Part shown: positions 17,107-26,157 of the stretch, in pieces
How positions within the stretch are numbered: the stretch's first letter is position 1
How the letters are laid out: each line of letters begins with the position of its first letter
Assembly (NCBI RefSeq): GCF_002844375.1
Contig: NZ_CP024200.1
Span: 109,501 to 173,500, forward strand
DNA from: Thalassospira marina
GTDB taxonomy: Bacteria; Pseudomonadota; Alphaproteobacteria; Rhodospirillales; Thalassospiraceae
Reading direction: 5' to 3'
DNA length: 64,000 nt
Notes under the pieces: model-generated
The model's database searches: none
Seen by the model: only the letters and a program-made list of their open reading frames with translations
Told to the model about the DNA's origin: nothing
Position numbers and translations under genes: made by a program

Positions 17107-18084
17107 ATGGTATTTCTGCTCCGGCGAATATGTTTTTATCTGGCAGCCTTCATTGCGGCGGCGACCATCAATTTTTTCCTGCCGCGCCTTTTGCCTGGCG
17201 ACCCGATCCAGATCATGTTTTCCAGTGCGGGAAGCACCCTGTCGCCTGAAAACCTGACAGCCCTGAAACTGACATTCGGTTTCGTCGATGCGCCGTTATG
17301 GAAACAGTATCTGACCTATCTGGGCAGTATCTTTACCGGCGACCTTGGCATGTCGATCAAATATTTCCCGCTGTCAGTCACCGCCGTTCTGGGCCGGGCA
17401 TTGATCTGGACCGTCGGCTTGATGGGCACGGCAACGCTGATCAGTTTTACGCTGGGCACGTTTCTGGGCATTGTCGCCGCATGGCGCCGTGGCAGCAAAT
17501 TTGACGTGCTATTTTCCGTTTCCGCCATTGTCGCAACCTCCGTACCGGCCATGGTGACGTCCCTTGTCGCCCTTTATTTCTTTGGCTTTCAACTGGGCTG
17601 GTTCCCCACTGGTTATGCGGCTGACCCGTCGCTCGACCCGGCCTTCAGCCTGGAATATATCGGCAGCGTCATTTACCACGCGATTTTGCCGATCATCACC
17701 CTATCCATCGTTTTGACCGGCGGCTTTGTTGTGACCATGCGCAACAACATGATCAATCTTCTGGGCGAAGATTACATCACCATGGGCCGGGCCAAGGGCC
17801 TGTCTGATGGCAATGTCATGTTCTGGTATGCAGCACGCAACGCCCTGCTGCCAACGGTTTCGGGCCTTGCCATTGCCATTGGCACCATTCTGGGCGGCTC
17901 GCTTGTGACCGAGGTGGTGTTTAACTATCCCGGTTTGGGCAACACCCTTTACCACGCCATTCTCGCCCGTGATTACCCCGTCATCCAGGGGCAATTGCTG
18001 ATCATGACCCTGGCCATGCTGAGCGCGAATTTCATCGTCGATGTCAGCTATGTGCTGCTTGATCCCCGGCTGCGGAGAGGCTGA
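17107..18084 (+). CDS. Peptide-type ABC transporter permease (DppB-like), second system
   Basis: This is an inner-membrane permease of 325 residues. It has an N-terminal helix (ICFYLAAFIAAATINFFLP), the family PGDPIQ motif, and an EAA loop in DYITMGRAKGLSDGNVMFWYAARN. About six membrane segments are seen. The start is preceded by GAGGACACC. It lies 1 nt before the partner permease. Confidence 0.92.
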   Translation: MVFLLRRICFYLAAFIAAATINFFLPRLLPGDPIQIMFSSAGSTLSPENLTALKLTFGFVDAPLWKQYLTYLGSIFTGDLGMSIKYFPLSVTAVLGRALIWTVGLMGTATLISFTLGTFLGIVAAWRRGSKFDVLFSVSAIVATSVPAMVTSLVALYFFGFQLGWFPTGYAADPSLDPAFSLEYIGSVIYHAILPIITLSIVLTGGFVVTMRNNMINLLGEDYITMGRAKGLSDGNVMFWYAARNALLPTVSGLAIAIGTILGGSLVTEVVFNYPGLGNTLYHAILARDYPVIQGQLLIMTLAMLSANFIVDVSYVLLDPRLRRG

Positions 18085-18085
18085 C

Positions 18086-18976
18086 ATGAAAAACGTTCTT
18101 ATGGGCCTGCTGCGAAACAAAAAGGCACTCGCCGGGCTGATCATTCTTGCCATTATCATCATCGCGGCCGTGGCGGCACCGCTGTTAACCCAGTTTGACC
18201 CGGCCCGCCGGGTGGGCCTGCCCCACCAGCCGCCCAGTGCCGATCACTGGCTGGGCACCACGCGCATTGGCCAGGATGTATTTGCCCGCCTGCTTTATGG
18301 CGCGCGCACATCCCTTGCCGTCGGCTTTGGTGCCGGTTTCATCATTACCGCCATTGGCACCATTATGGGCATTGCCGCCGGGTACAAAGGCGGAAAAATC
18401 GATGAAGCCATCAGCTTTCTGACCAATATGGTGCTGGTTGTGCCCAACCTGCCGCTGTTGCTTGTACTTGCTGCTTTTATCGGCCAGGCCAGCCCGGCGG
18501 TGATTGCCCTTATTCTGGGCGGGACCAGTTGGGCCTGGGGCGCACGCGTGACCCGTGCCGAAACCCTTTCCATCAAACAAAAGGATTTCATCAAGGCTGC
18601 CGAAATGCTGGGCGAACCATCCTGGCGCATCATGGCAACCGAAATTCTGCCCAACCTGATTTCCATTGTCGGCATCAATTTCATTGGCAGTATCGTCTTT
18701 GCCGTCATTACCGAGGCCACGCTGGAATTTTTAGGGCTGGGCGACCCGCAGGCCGTTTCCTGGGGTGTGATGCTTTATAGCGCGCAAAACGCATCGGCCC
18801 TGCAGGTGGGGGCATGGTGGGATATTTTGACACCGTGTTTTGCCCTGGTTTTGCTGGGTGCCAGCCTGTCGTTGCTGAATTTCGCCATTGATGAAGTTGC
18901 CAATCCACGCCTAAGAACCGGCAATTCGCTGGCCCGCTGGGTCGGCCGTGTCCGCGCCGGGGAGGGACGCCTGTGA
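18086..18976 (+). CDS. Peptide-type ABC transporter permease (DppC-like), second system
   Basis: This is the second permease of the system (296 residues). It has the first membrane helix AGLIILAIIIIAAVAAPLL, the family segment LGTTRIGQDVFARLLYGARTSL and the EAA loop QKDFIKAAEMLGEPSWRIMATEILPN. The ATG at 18086 follows GGAGAGG. Its 3' end overlaps the GTG start of the ATPase gene by 4 nt, indicating translational coupling. Confidence 0.92.
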   Translation: MKNVLMGLLRNKKALAGLIILAIIIIAAVAAPLLTQFDPARRVGLPHQPPSADHWLGTTRIGQDVFARLLYGARTSLAVGFGAGFIITAIGTIMGIAAGYKGGKIDEAISFLTNMVLVVPNLPLLLVLAAFIGQASPAVIALILGGTSWAWGARVTRAETLSIKQKDFIKAAEMLGEPSWRIMATEILPNLISIVGINFIGSIVFAVITEATLEFLGLGDPQAVSWGVMLYSAQNASALQVGAWWDILTPCFALVLLGASLSLLNFAIDEVANPRLRTGNSLARWVGRVRAGEGRL

Positions 18977-19791
18977 ACAACCCGCTTTTATCCGTTCAGA
19001 ACCTTTCCATCGAATATGTTGGCGACAAGACCGATTTCAAAGCGGTGCAAAATGTCAGCTTTGACGTTGCCCCGGGCGAGGTTTTTGGCCTTGCTGGTGA
19101 ATCAGGTTGCGGCAAAAGCACGATTGCCTTTGCCATCAGCCGCCTGCACAAACCACCCGCACTGATCAGCGGCGGCAACATCATGGTTGGCGGCCGCAAT
19201 GTCCTGGACCTTGATGCCGCCGAACTGGCCCGCTACCGCTGGAGCGAGGTTGCCATGGTCTTTCAAAGTGCGATGAATTCCCTAAACCCGGTTTTGCGCA
19301 TTGAAAGCCAGTTCCACGACCTTTTGAAACGCCATCGCGGTTACAGCAAGGCCCAGTCGCGTGAACGCTGTGCCGAACTGTTGAAACTGGTTGATATCCC
19401 GGCGGATCGCATGCGCGATTACCCGTTCCAGTTTTCCGGCGGAATGCGCCAGCGCATTGTGATTGCCATTTGTCTGGCCCTGCAGCCCAAACTGATTGTT
19501 ATGGATGAACCCACCACCGCCCTTGATGTGGTGGTGCAGCGCGAAATCCTGCAACGCATTAACGAATTGCGCCGTGAACTGGGCTTTTCGGTGCTGTTTA
19601 TCACCCATGACCTGGGCCTGATGGTGCAGTTTTGCGACCGTATCGGCATCATGCTGGGCGGGAAACTGGTGGAACAGGGCACGGCCGAACAAATCTATCA
19701 CCAGCCCCAACACGACTATACCAAAAAGCTGTGGGCGTCGTTTCCGTCCTTTCATGCCCCGCAGCCCGAAAGGCAGGGAAGCCCGTCATGA
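18973..19791 (+). CDS. Peptide-type ABC transporter ATPase (DppD-like), second system
   Basis: This is an ATP-binding subunit of 272 residues with Walker A GESGCGKST, signature FSGGMRQR, Walker [13 protein letters not shown] and switch His in ITHDLGLM. It starts with GTG within the GTGA overlap. It is shorter than most DppD proteins because it lacks the C-terminal Cys-rich extension, ending soon after the YTKKLW motif. Confidence 0.93.
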   Translation: MNNPLLSVQNLSIEYVGDKTDFKAVQNVSFDVAPGEVFGLAGESGCGKSTIAFAISRLHKPPALISGGNIMVGGRNVLDLDAAELARYRWSEVAMVFQSAMNSLNPVLRIESQFHDLLKRHRGYSKAQSRERCAELLKLVDIPADRMRDYPFQFSGGMRQRIVIAICLALQPKLIVMDEPTTALDVVVQREILQRINELRRELGFSVLFITHDLGLMVQFCDRIGIMLGGKLVEQGTAEQIYHQPQHDYTKKLWASFPSFHAPQPERQGSPS

Positions 19792-20699
19792 CCACACAAC
19801 CTGCCATCATCTCGCTTAAAAATATCGGCAAGACATTTCATCTGGGCGCCCACCAAATTCGTGGCGCACACGATATTTCGTTTGATCTGCATGCCGGGCG
19901 CACGCTGGCACTGGTCGGGGAATCCGGTAGTGGCAAAACCACCTGTGCCCGCATCATCATGCGCGAATATATCGCCGATAGCGGCGAACTTCTGTTTAAC
20001 GGTTCCGCCATTACCGATAACAGCCCCAAGGGCCTGAAACAGTACCGTAAAAACGTACAGATGATTTTTCAGGACCCGTTTGCATCCCTGAACCCGGCGC
20101 ACACCGTTGACTATCACCTGCGCCGGCCCCTGTCGCTTTATCAAGGGCATTTAAAGGGACAGGCAGTTACCGATAAAATCCACGACCTGCTGACCCAGGT
20201 CGAACTGGACCCGGAAATTGTTGCGCCCAAGCACCCGCACGACCTTTCGGGTGGGCAGCGCCAGCGCATCAATATTGCCCGCACCCTGGCCGTCGGGGCC
20301 AAAGCCATCATCGCCGATGAACCGACATCCATGCTCGACGTTTCGGTACGCCAGGGGGTGCTGGAACTGTTAAATCGCATGAAACGCGATTTGGGCCTGG
20401 CCCTTCTTTACATCACCCATGATGTCGCCACCGCCCATTATGTCGCCGAGGATATCATGGTGATGTATGGCGGTCAGATCCTGGAATGGGGCGATGTCAA
20501 AGCCGTGCTGTCAAACCCGCAGCATGATTATACCCGCATGTTGCTTGCCGCCGTGCCCGACCCAGACATCCGGTTTGATGACCCGCGTTCGCGCCTGGAA
20601 CCCAACGCCGTCAACCGCGTGCGTGAACAGGCAAAACTGCTTCATCCCCATATCCGCTCGGCCGGACCGAACCATTTTTATCGTCATATCGACGGTTAA
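19788..20699 (+). CDS. Peptide-type ABC transporter ATPase (DppF-like), second system
   Basis: This is the second ATP-binding subunit (303 residues). It shows Walker A GESGSGKTT, signature LSGGQRQR, Walker B AIIADEPTSMLD and switch His in ITHDVATA. The start ATG overlaps the preceding stop (ATGA). Like its partner, it lacks the usual C-terminal Cys motif. Confidence 0.93.
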   Translation: MTTQPAIISLKNIGKTFHLGAHQIRGAHDISFDLHAGRTLALVGESGSGKTTCARIIMREYIADSGELLFNGSAITDNSPKGLKQYRKNVQMIFQDPFASLNPAHTVDYHLRRPLSLYQGHLKGQAVTDKIHDLLTQVELDPEIVAPKHPHDLSGGQRQRINIARTLAVGAKAIIADEPTSMLDVSVRQGVLELLNRMKRDLGLALLYITHDVATAHYVAEDIMVMYGGQILEWGDVKAVLSNPQHDYTRMLLAAVPDPDIRFDDPRSRLEPNAVNRVREQAKLLHPHIRSAGPNHFYRHIDG

Positions 20700-20712
20700 A
20701 ACCAATCGTAAA

Positions 20713-20733
20713 AGGCCCGCATTAAAAGGGCCT
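20713..20733 (+). other. Short hairpin between ATPase and RidA genes
   Basis: AGGCCC and GGGCCT pair with a 9-nt loop. No T run follows, so it is not a convincing terminator; the operon probably continues into ridA. Confidence 0.35.
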
Positions 20734-20786
20734 ATCGACACAGGACACAAACGGGCAACGCCCGCAAAACGGAGCCTTTAGCTAGA

Positions 20787-21278
20787 ATGTCAAACAACCA
20801 GAACCCGACCAGCACCCACCCGGAACAGCGCCTGGCCGAACTGGGCATTACCCTGCCGCCTGCCCCGGCCCCGATTGCCAATTTCGTTACCCATATCCAG
20901 GAAGGAAACCTTGTTTTCCTGTCCGGCCAGGGGCCGCTTGATGCCAATGGCGTATTATCAAAAGGCAAGGTTGGCGCCGGTGTTTCGGTGCAACAGGCCT
21001 ATGACGATGCCCGGCTTACCGGCATCAACCTTCTGGCTGTGATGAAAGATGCGCTGGGCGATCTTGGCCGGGTGAAGCGGGTTGTCAAACTGCTGGGCAT
21101 GGTCAATGCTGCCCCTGAATTTTGCGACCACCCCGCCGTGATCAACGGCTGTTCGGACCTGTTTAACGCTGTGTTTGGCGCAAAGGGCGTACATGCCCGT
21201 TCTGCTGTTGGCATGGGGTCGCTTCCCAACCAGATCACCGTTGAAATCGAAGCCATCATCGCCCTTGAGGACGCATAA
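20787..21278 (+). CDS. RidA family (YjgF/YER057c/UK114) protein
   Basis: This 163-residue protein belongs to the RidA family, which hydrolyses reactive enamine/imine intermediates released by PLP-dependent dehydratases and ammonia lyases. The N-terminal LGITLPP, NLVFLSGQGPLDANG, and the C-terminal RSAVGMGSLPNQITVEIEAII match the longer RidA subgroup, in which the canonical catalytic Arg is often absent (this region reads ARSAVG). It lies 11 nt before a PLP enzyme gene, which gives a direct functional reason for its presence. GGAG is found upstream of the ATG. Confidence 0.88.
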   Translation: MSNNQNPTSTHPEQRLAELGITLPPAPAPIANFVTHIQEGNLVFLSGQGPLDANGVLSKGKVGAGVSVQQAYDDARLTGINLLAVMKDALGDLGRVKRVVKLLGMVNAAPEFCDHPAVINGCSDLFNAVFGAKGVHARSAVGMGSLPNQITVEIEAIIALEDA

Positions 21279-21289
21279 GGAAAACGACC

Positions 21290-22486
21290 ATGTCAGATGA
21301 TATCCTCTCGACCCTCAATCTGCGGCACGTTATCAACACTTCGGGCACCATGACGGGGCTTGGTGCCTCGATTGTCGGGCAAAATGCCATTCAGTCCGTT
21401 GCCGGTATTCTGGGCCAGTTTGTTGAAATCGATGATCTGCAACGCCGGGCCAGCAAAACCATTTCCGAACTGACCGGGGCCGAAGCAGGCTTTATCACGG
21501 CGTCCTGTTCGGCAGGCATTACCCTGTCGATTGCCGCCCTTATGACGGGCAATGATCTGGGCGCGATCGAACGCCTGCCAGACCATGCAAATGCCAAATG
21601 CAACGTCATCATGCAGATGGGCCATATGGTGAATTACGGTGCACCGGTTGACCAGGCCGTGCGCCTTTCCGGTGCGAAGGTGGTGCCAATCGGCCAGGCC
21701 ACCAGTGCATCGGCCTTCCACCTTGAAAGCGCGATCAACGAAAATACCCTTGCGGCCCTTTATGTCGTGTCGCACCACACGGTGGAATATGGGCAAATCC
21801 CGTTTAAAACCTTTGCTGCTGTCGCGAAAAAACACAATGTCCCGGTTATTGTGGACGCGGCATCGGAATATGATTTAACCGGATTTATCCGCGACGGCGC
21901 TGATATCGCGCTTTATTCCGGCCACAAGTTTTTGGGTGGTCCCACATCGGGTATCGTTGCCGGGCGCAAGGACATTGTTCGCAATATCTATTTGCAAAAC
22001 CGTGGCATTGGCCGGGGCATGAAAGTGGGAAAGGAAGGCATTGCCGGTGCCATTGCCGCCATGGAAGCCTGGAAAACCCGTGACCATGCCGCCATTCGCG
22101 CCCGCGAAAAACAGGCGCTGGATTTATGGTTTGAAACCCTGGATGGCCGCCCCGGCGTTGCCGTTCGCATTACCCCGGATCCGACCCACAACCCGCTGGA
22201 CCGCCTGCGCATCGATATCGACAGCCAGGCCGCCCATATCACGGCGTGGGATCTGGTTGACAGGCTGGCATCGGGCACACAGCCAATTGTTGCGCGCGAC
22301 CACGAAGTTGAACATGGCTATTTCTTCCTGGACCCCTGCAACCTGCAGCCAGGCCAGGAACAGATCGTTGCCCAACGCCTTGGCGAAGAACTTGATGCCG
22401 CGCAAAAATCAAACGACATCATCGCGACCCCGTTTGAAGAACGCAGCCTGAAAAAAGAACGGGCCATCCTGAACTGGCCCGATTGA
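21290..22486 (+). CDS. SelA/DgaE-like PLP-dependent lyase or transferase
   Basis: This 398-residue fold-type I PLP enzyme resembles selenocysteine synthase SelA and, more closely, DgaE-type ammonia lyases. The N-terminal VINTSGTMTGLGAS and the PLP Lys in SGHKFLGGPTSG (near residue 213) are diagnostic, and a DAASEYD segment supplies the PLP-N1 Asp. No selenocysteine genes are nearby, and SelA itself is longer, so selenium insertion is unlikely. With RidA just upstream and a NagZ-like glycosidase in the operon, deamination of an amino-sugar acid or D-amino acid is the best inference. GGAAAA precedes the ATG. Confidence 0.85.
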   Translation: MSDDILSTLNLRHVINTSGTMTGLGASIVGQNAIQSVAGILGQFVEIDDLQRRASKTISELTGAEAGFITASCSAGITLSIAALMTGNDLGAIERLPDHANAKCNVIMQMGHMVNYGAPVDQAVRLSGAKVVPIGQATSASAFHLESAINENTLAALYVVSHHTVEYGQIPFKTFAAVAKKHNVPVIVDAASEYDLTGFIRDGADIALYSGHKFLGGPTSGIVAGRKDIVRNIYLQNRGIGRGMKVGKEGIAGAIAAMEAWKTRDHAAIRAREKQALDLWFETLDGRPGVAVRITPDPTHNPLDRLRIDIDSQAAHITAWDLVDRLASGTQPIVARDHEVEHGYFFLDPCNLQPGQEQIVAQRLGEELDAAQKSNDIIATPFEERSLKKERAILNWPD

Positions 22487-22537
22487 ACAAAGCACGATAG
22501 AAATTAACGCCAGGAAATAAAGGATCAGGAGGAAAAA

Positions 22538-23344
22538 ATGCCCTCAGCCGCGACAAAGGCCGCCGCAGACGCCCCAATGGCTGAACCCAAACGCCGGTCC
22601 CGCACCAGCGGGATTGACCGTATCCTTCAGATCCTTGATTTCCTGCAGGCGATTGAAAAACCGGCAACGGCCTATGAAATCGCCCATGGTATCGGTGCAC
22701 CACTTTCGACCATTTACACCATCGTCGAAGACCTGGTGGGGAAAAACCTGTTGCTGCGGCAAAAGGATGGTTCCCTTTGGCTGGGGCCGCGCCTTTATTA
22801 TTATGGCCTGACCTATTCGCGCCGGTTGGATCTTTTGGGTGTTGCCAATGCCGAAATGCACGAACTTTCGCAAAAATCAGGCGAAACCGTTCAGATCTGC
22901 GGGCGCGATAACGACATGATGGTGGTTCTGGCGATGGAAGAAGGCCGCGATCATTTTCAGGTTACATCGCGGGTTGGAACACGCACGCCCCTAAACTGGA
23001 CGGCATCGGGACGATTGCTTGTCGGGCATCTGGCGCAAAACGAACAGGTCGATATTTTCACCCGTTGCGCCAAAAATTCCCCCACCGGCCGGGCCGAAAT
23101 TGACCCCGTCACCCTATCACAAAAGGCGGCACAGGCCCTTGCCAACCGGCTGTCCATTCAGGCAGGTGAGTCCGATTTTTCGGTTGCCTGTATTGCCTCG
23201 CCCATTTGCAATCCGCAGGGTGAATGCCTGGCAACCATTTCCATTGTCGTCCCCGACATCAAGGTCAATCAAAGCGAGCCTGATCTGGTCGGGCTGGTAA
23301 AGGAAAGTGCCAAACGCATCGAAAGCAGGCTTGGCTGGGCATAA
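22538..23344 (+). CDS. IclR-family transcriptional regulator
   Basis: This 268-residue IclR regulator has an N-terminal extension, a winged helix at about residues 22-85 (RILQILDFLQAIEKPATAYEIAHGIGAPLSTIYTIVEDL) and an effector domain with GRLLVGHLA and VACIASPICNPQGECLATISIVVP. A very strong ribosome site (AGGAGG) lies just upstream. It is the last gene of the second transport operon, 51 nt after the PLP-enzyme gene, and probably controls it. It is clearly different from the IclR at 4213-4989. Confidence 0.9.
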   Translation: MPSAATKAAADAPMAEPKRRSRTSGIDRILQILDFLQAIEKPATAYEIAHGIGAPLSTIYTIVEDLVGKNLLLRQKDGSLWLGPRLYYYGLTYSRRLDLLGVANAEMHELSQKSGETVQICGRDNDMMVVLAMEEGRDHFQVTSRVGTRTPLNWTASGRLLVGHLAQNEQVDIFTRCAKNSPTGRAEIDPVTLSQKAAQALANRLSIQAGESDFSVACIASPICNPQGECLATISIVVPDIKVNQSEPDLVGLVKESAKRIESRLGWA

Positions 23345-23369
23345 AACCTTATGCTTTCAAAAAACAAAA

Positions 23370-23408
23370 AGGGCCGACAGGTATAAACGCCAGTCGGCCC
23401 TTTCTTTA
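23370..23408 (+). terminator. Bidirectional Rho-independent terminator
   Basis: The stem GGGCCGAC (23371-23378) with GTCGGCCC (23393-23400) is followed by TTTCTTTAT on the plus strand and by a T-rich run on the minus strand. It separates the converging IclR and cupin genes. Confidence 0.8.
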
Positions 23409-23420
23409 TGGTGTGCAGGT

Positions 23421-23834
23421 TTAATCTGCCGTGGTCAGATTTTCATCTGTTGTATTAACCACAAAAACCGCCAGTAACCGTGCCGGTTTGCTGTCGCTGG
23501 CATTGCGGCTGACAGCATGATGGTCACCGGGATTTTCCGAAAAGTTTTCACCGGCCTGATAGGTGGTGACAGGACCGCCATTCACCTGGCTGGTAATCGC
23601 ACCTTCCAGCACGGTGGCATAAATAAAGGCCGACGGGGCATGGGTATGCGCCGGGGAATAACCACCCGGACCATATTCAACCAAAACGCCCTTGATGCTT
23701 TTGCCCGGCACATTGGGCAATTCGTGTTCGTATACGACCGTGACTTTGGCATTTTTCGATTTGGCATCATCGGCCTGGGCCGTAAATGTCGCAGTAACCA
23801 GCAGGCACACGGCCAGCAACAGTGATTTCAGCAT
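23421..23834 (-). CDS. Secreted cupin-domain protein
   Basis: This is a 137-residue single-domain cupin with a Sec signal peptide (MLKSLLLAVCLLVTATFTAQA, cleavage after QA), so it is exported. The cupin motif 1 reads YSPAHTHAPSAFIYATVLEG, with metal-ligand His residues, and motif 2 contains NPGDHHAVSRN. The ATG at 23834 is chosen because AGGAAAG lies upstream and the signal peptide begins there. The substrate is unknown; such proteins are often annotated as quercetinase-like or sugar-binding cupins without evidence. It is 109 nt downstream of the NAD(P)-binding protein gene on the same strand. Confidence 0.82.
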   Translation of the reverse strand: MLKSLLLAVCLLVTATFTAQADDAKSKNAKVTVVYEHELPNVPGKSIKGVLVEYGPGGYSPAHTHAPSAFIYATVLEGAITSQVNGGPVTTYQAGENFSENPGDHHAVSRNASDSKPARLLAVFVVNTTDENLTTAD

Positions 23835-23943
23835 TTCATCTTTCCTTGAATTATCATTCCAGGCCCTGCTAACGGGGGGATCGCAGGGCCTGGCGTGGGT
23901 CACCGTGATTTCAACCATCACAGCAGTTCGGCAAAGGCCGGTT

Positions 23944-24705
23944 TCAGGCAGTTTTCAGCGATACAAACCGCGACAGCCATTCATGATAGGGGGTCGCCCC
24001 CAGCAGGGCCGTGGATTGGGGCAACAGGGAATTTTGCGATAACCGCACCCCGAAATAGGGCGCATCCGCATCGCATATGACCGGGCGGGGATCGTTAATT
24101 GCCACCATGTGACTTTCGATCAGATCACACATGCCAAATACCTGTGGCCCGGCAATTTCAAGCGTGCCATTGGCAGGGGCAGACAGGGCAATATCAGCCA
24201 CAAAACCGGCAACATCGCCCGATGTAATCGGCTGGATACCAGCATTGGATAACCGCACCGATTGCCCGTCAAAACCGGCTGCAGCGATACCAGGCAGAAA
24301 TTCAAAAAACTGGGTTGAATGCACGATGGTAAAGGGGGTTTTACCGGCGCGAACCATATCTTCCTGGGCCTGTTTGGCCCGGAAATACCCGCTTTCAAGC
24401 AGGTTCGATGTACCCACGACCGATAAAACAACATGGTGTTTCACCCCGGCCCGTTCGATGGCACCTCGCAAATTGGCCCCGGCGCGGGTAAAAAACGCCA
24501 TAACCGCGTCATCTTCAAAGGATGGGGAATTGGCAACGTCAACAACCACATCCGCGCCATTTAACGCAATATCCAGCCCCTCGCCGGTCAGGGCATTCAC
24601 ACCGGTTCCCGGCGATGCTGCAATCACATCATGGCCACGCTGATTTAAAAGGGCGACGGTTTTTGCCCCGATCAGGCCCGTCCCGCCAATAACAACAATT
24701 TTCAT
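23944..24705 (-). CDS. NAD(P)-binding protein (NmrA-like, atypical SDR)
   Basis: This 253-residue protein has an N-terminal Rossmann fold with GGTGLIGAKTV, followed by NSPSFEDDAV and a HHVVLSVVGTSNL segment, as in NmrA-like atypical SDRs. These proteins lack the catalytic Tyr-x3-Lys of classical SDRs and often act as redox sensors or as quinone or flavin reductase relatives. The ATG at 24705 has GGAAAG upstream. It lies in the same direction as the LysR gene (130 nt away) and the cupin gene. Function is not assignable beyond family. Confidence 0.82.
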   Translation of the reverse strand: MKIVVIGGTGLIGAKTVALLNQRGHDVIAASPGTGVNALTGEGLDIALNGADVVVDVANSPSFEDDAVMAFFTRAGANLRGAIERAGVKHHVVLSVVGTSNLLESGYFRAKQAQEDMVRAGKTPFTIVHSTQFFEFLPGIAAAGFDGQSVRLSNAGIQPITSGDVAGFVADIALSAPANGTLEIAGPQVFGMCDLIESHMVAINDPRPVICDADAPYFGVRLSQNSLLPQSTALLGATPYHEWLSRFVSLKTA

Positions 24706-24834
24706 CTTTCCAGTCCTGCCTTGCCATATCGCAGCCGCCCGATGAGCCGCTGCATGCTTCTGACAACAGGACGAAACAGAACCGCGCACTGTTACAGGCA
24801 CGCGCCAAAAAGAATGAAATAAAATAGGTTGCTG

Positions 24835-26157
24835 CTAGGAAAGCGATGCAGGCCTTGGAAAACCAAGTATTTCCAGAACCGACATGGCAAGGGTTTTCGC
24901 CGCCGCATTATTGGGCCATACCAGTGACAATGAAAGATCGTGATTAACTGGCATACGCGTATAAACCAGCGGCGCACCAATATTATGAACGGCAAATTCC
25001 GGTAAAATGGTGATAAATTCATGCTGCAAAATCAGGTTCACGATCACAGGGATTGAATCCACCTCGATCATATTGATTTTATGCTGGCTTTCTTCGGGGA
25101 TCACATCGGCAATCGCGTTGGCAATTTTGTGGCGCAACCCGGTACGCAGGCTGGGCACGGCAATGGGAAAACTGGTTAAAACCCGTGCCACGTCATGGTC
25201 TGGCATGCCGATCAATGCGCTGGACCCCGCCAGAACCAGCGACGACCGCGAAATCGTCTGCCCACCCAGATCGGATGGTTTGGTGTCGGTATCAAGCACG
25301 GCAACATCAAACAGGCCACTTTTCAGCCCTGCGAGCAATTCCTCGGCCGTGGTGGTTGAAACAAATAATGGCCGTTGCGGATGTTCGCGCAGCCAGCTTG
25401 CCACCAGCGTTGCCAGCAGACGCGCCGTTTCACTTTCATAACCCAGCGGCGTAACCGACCCTAACCGTGATGTTGCCGCCATGCGACGAAACCTGTCATT
25501 CGCCGTGTTTGACAGGCGCAGCCAGACTTCATCCAGTTGTTCGGCAATCGCCAGAAAGCGGCTGCCAACAGCACTTGTCAAAACCCCGTCGCACGACCGT
25601 ACCAGCAATGCCTGCCCGATCTGGCTTTCAAGATGGGACATTTGCCGGGTTAATTGCGGCTGCCCAATGCCAATTTCGCGCGCGGCACGGCGAATGCTGC
25701 CAGTGCGCACCACCAAAATAAACCGCGCCAGCGCCACCATGCTGATGGTGGGGGGCAAAGCATCGAAACTTTCCGTTCTGCCTGTGGTTTTTGGTGCGGT
25801 TTTGCCTTTTGCGGCGCTCCTGTCCGCTGATTTGGCCTTTGTAACGTCGTTCGGCTTGGTGTCCGTTTTGCCTATGCCTGGCATTTGCGGCAGCGCACTT
25901 GGTCCTAGCATAACAAGGGCGGCCATTTCGCCAATCAGGGTGTTTGCCATTTCAAAATCGGGCGTCAGGCGCCGTGCCTCAAGCGTAAGCGAAAGGCCGT
26001 TGCCCGCCTTTTGCGTCAGCGGTACGGCGATTTGCCCTTCCAGCCTGGAAACCGCCGCGGCAATGCTGCCCGGCGACCGTTTTAACGCCCGTGCCGCCGC
26101 CCTGACCCCACCCAGTGCCAGCACCTGATAGGTCACTGCCAGCGCCGTTGTATCCAT
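24835..26157 (-). CDS. LysR-type regulator with two tandem winged-helix domains
   Basis: This 440-residue protein is about 130-140 residues longer than ordinary LysR regulators. The N-terminal 80 residues already form a LysR-like winged helix (YQVLALGGVRAAARALKRSP then AAAVSRLEGQI). A Lys/Thr/Ala-rich linker at residues 95-135 follows, then a second and more typical LysR helix (ARFILVVRTGSIRRAAREIG with QLTRQMSHLESQIGQALLVR at 140-200), and finally the effector-binding domain. It diverges from the catabolic operon that begins at 26397, so it is the likely regulator of that operon. Two DNA-binding domains per chain are unusual for the family. Confidence 0.87.
   Translation of the reverse strand: MDTTALAVTYQVLALGGVRAAARALKRSPGSIAAAVSRLEGQIAVPLTQKAGNGLSLTLEARRLTPDFEMANTLIGEMAALVMLGPSALPQMPGIGKTDTKPNDVTKAKSADRSAAKGKTAPKTTGRTESFDALPPTISMVALARFILVVRTGSIRRAAREIGIGQPQLTRQMSHLESQIGQALLVRSCDGVLTSAVGSRFLAIAEQLDEVWLRLSNTANDRFRRMAATSRLGSVTPLGYESETARLLATLVASWLREHPQRPLFVSTTTAEELLAGLKSGLFDVAVLDTDTKPSDLGGQTISRSSLVLAGSSALIGMPDHDVARVLTSFPIAVPSLRTGLRHKIANAIADVIPEESQHKINMIEVDSIPVIVNLILQHEFITILPEFAVHNIGAPLVYTRMPVNHDLSLSLVWPNNAAAKTLAMSVLEILGFPRPASLS

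Noticed and set aside
15810..17108. A 432-residue open frame on the minus strand
   Set aside because: Antisense to the second binding-protein gene, which has a signal peptide and family motifs.
21290..22486. Selenocysteine synthase SelA
   Set aside because: The protein is shorter than SelA, lacks selB/selD/tRNA-Sec context, and sits beside RidA in a transport operon, so a DgaE-like lyase is more likely.
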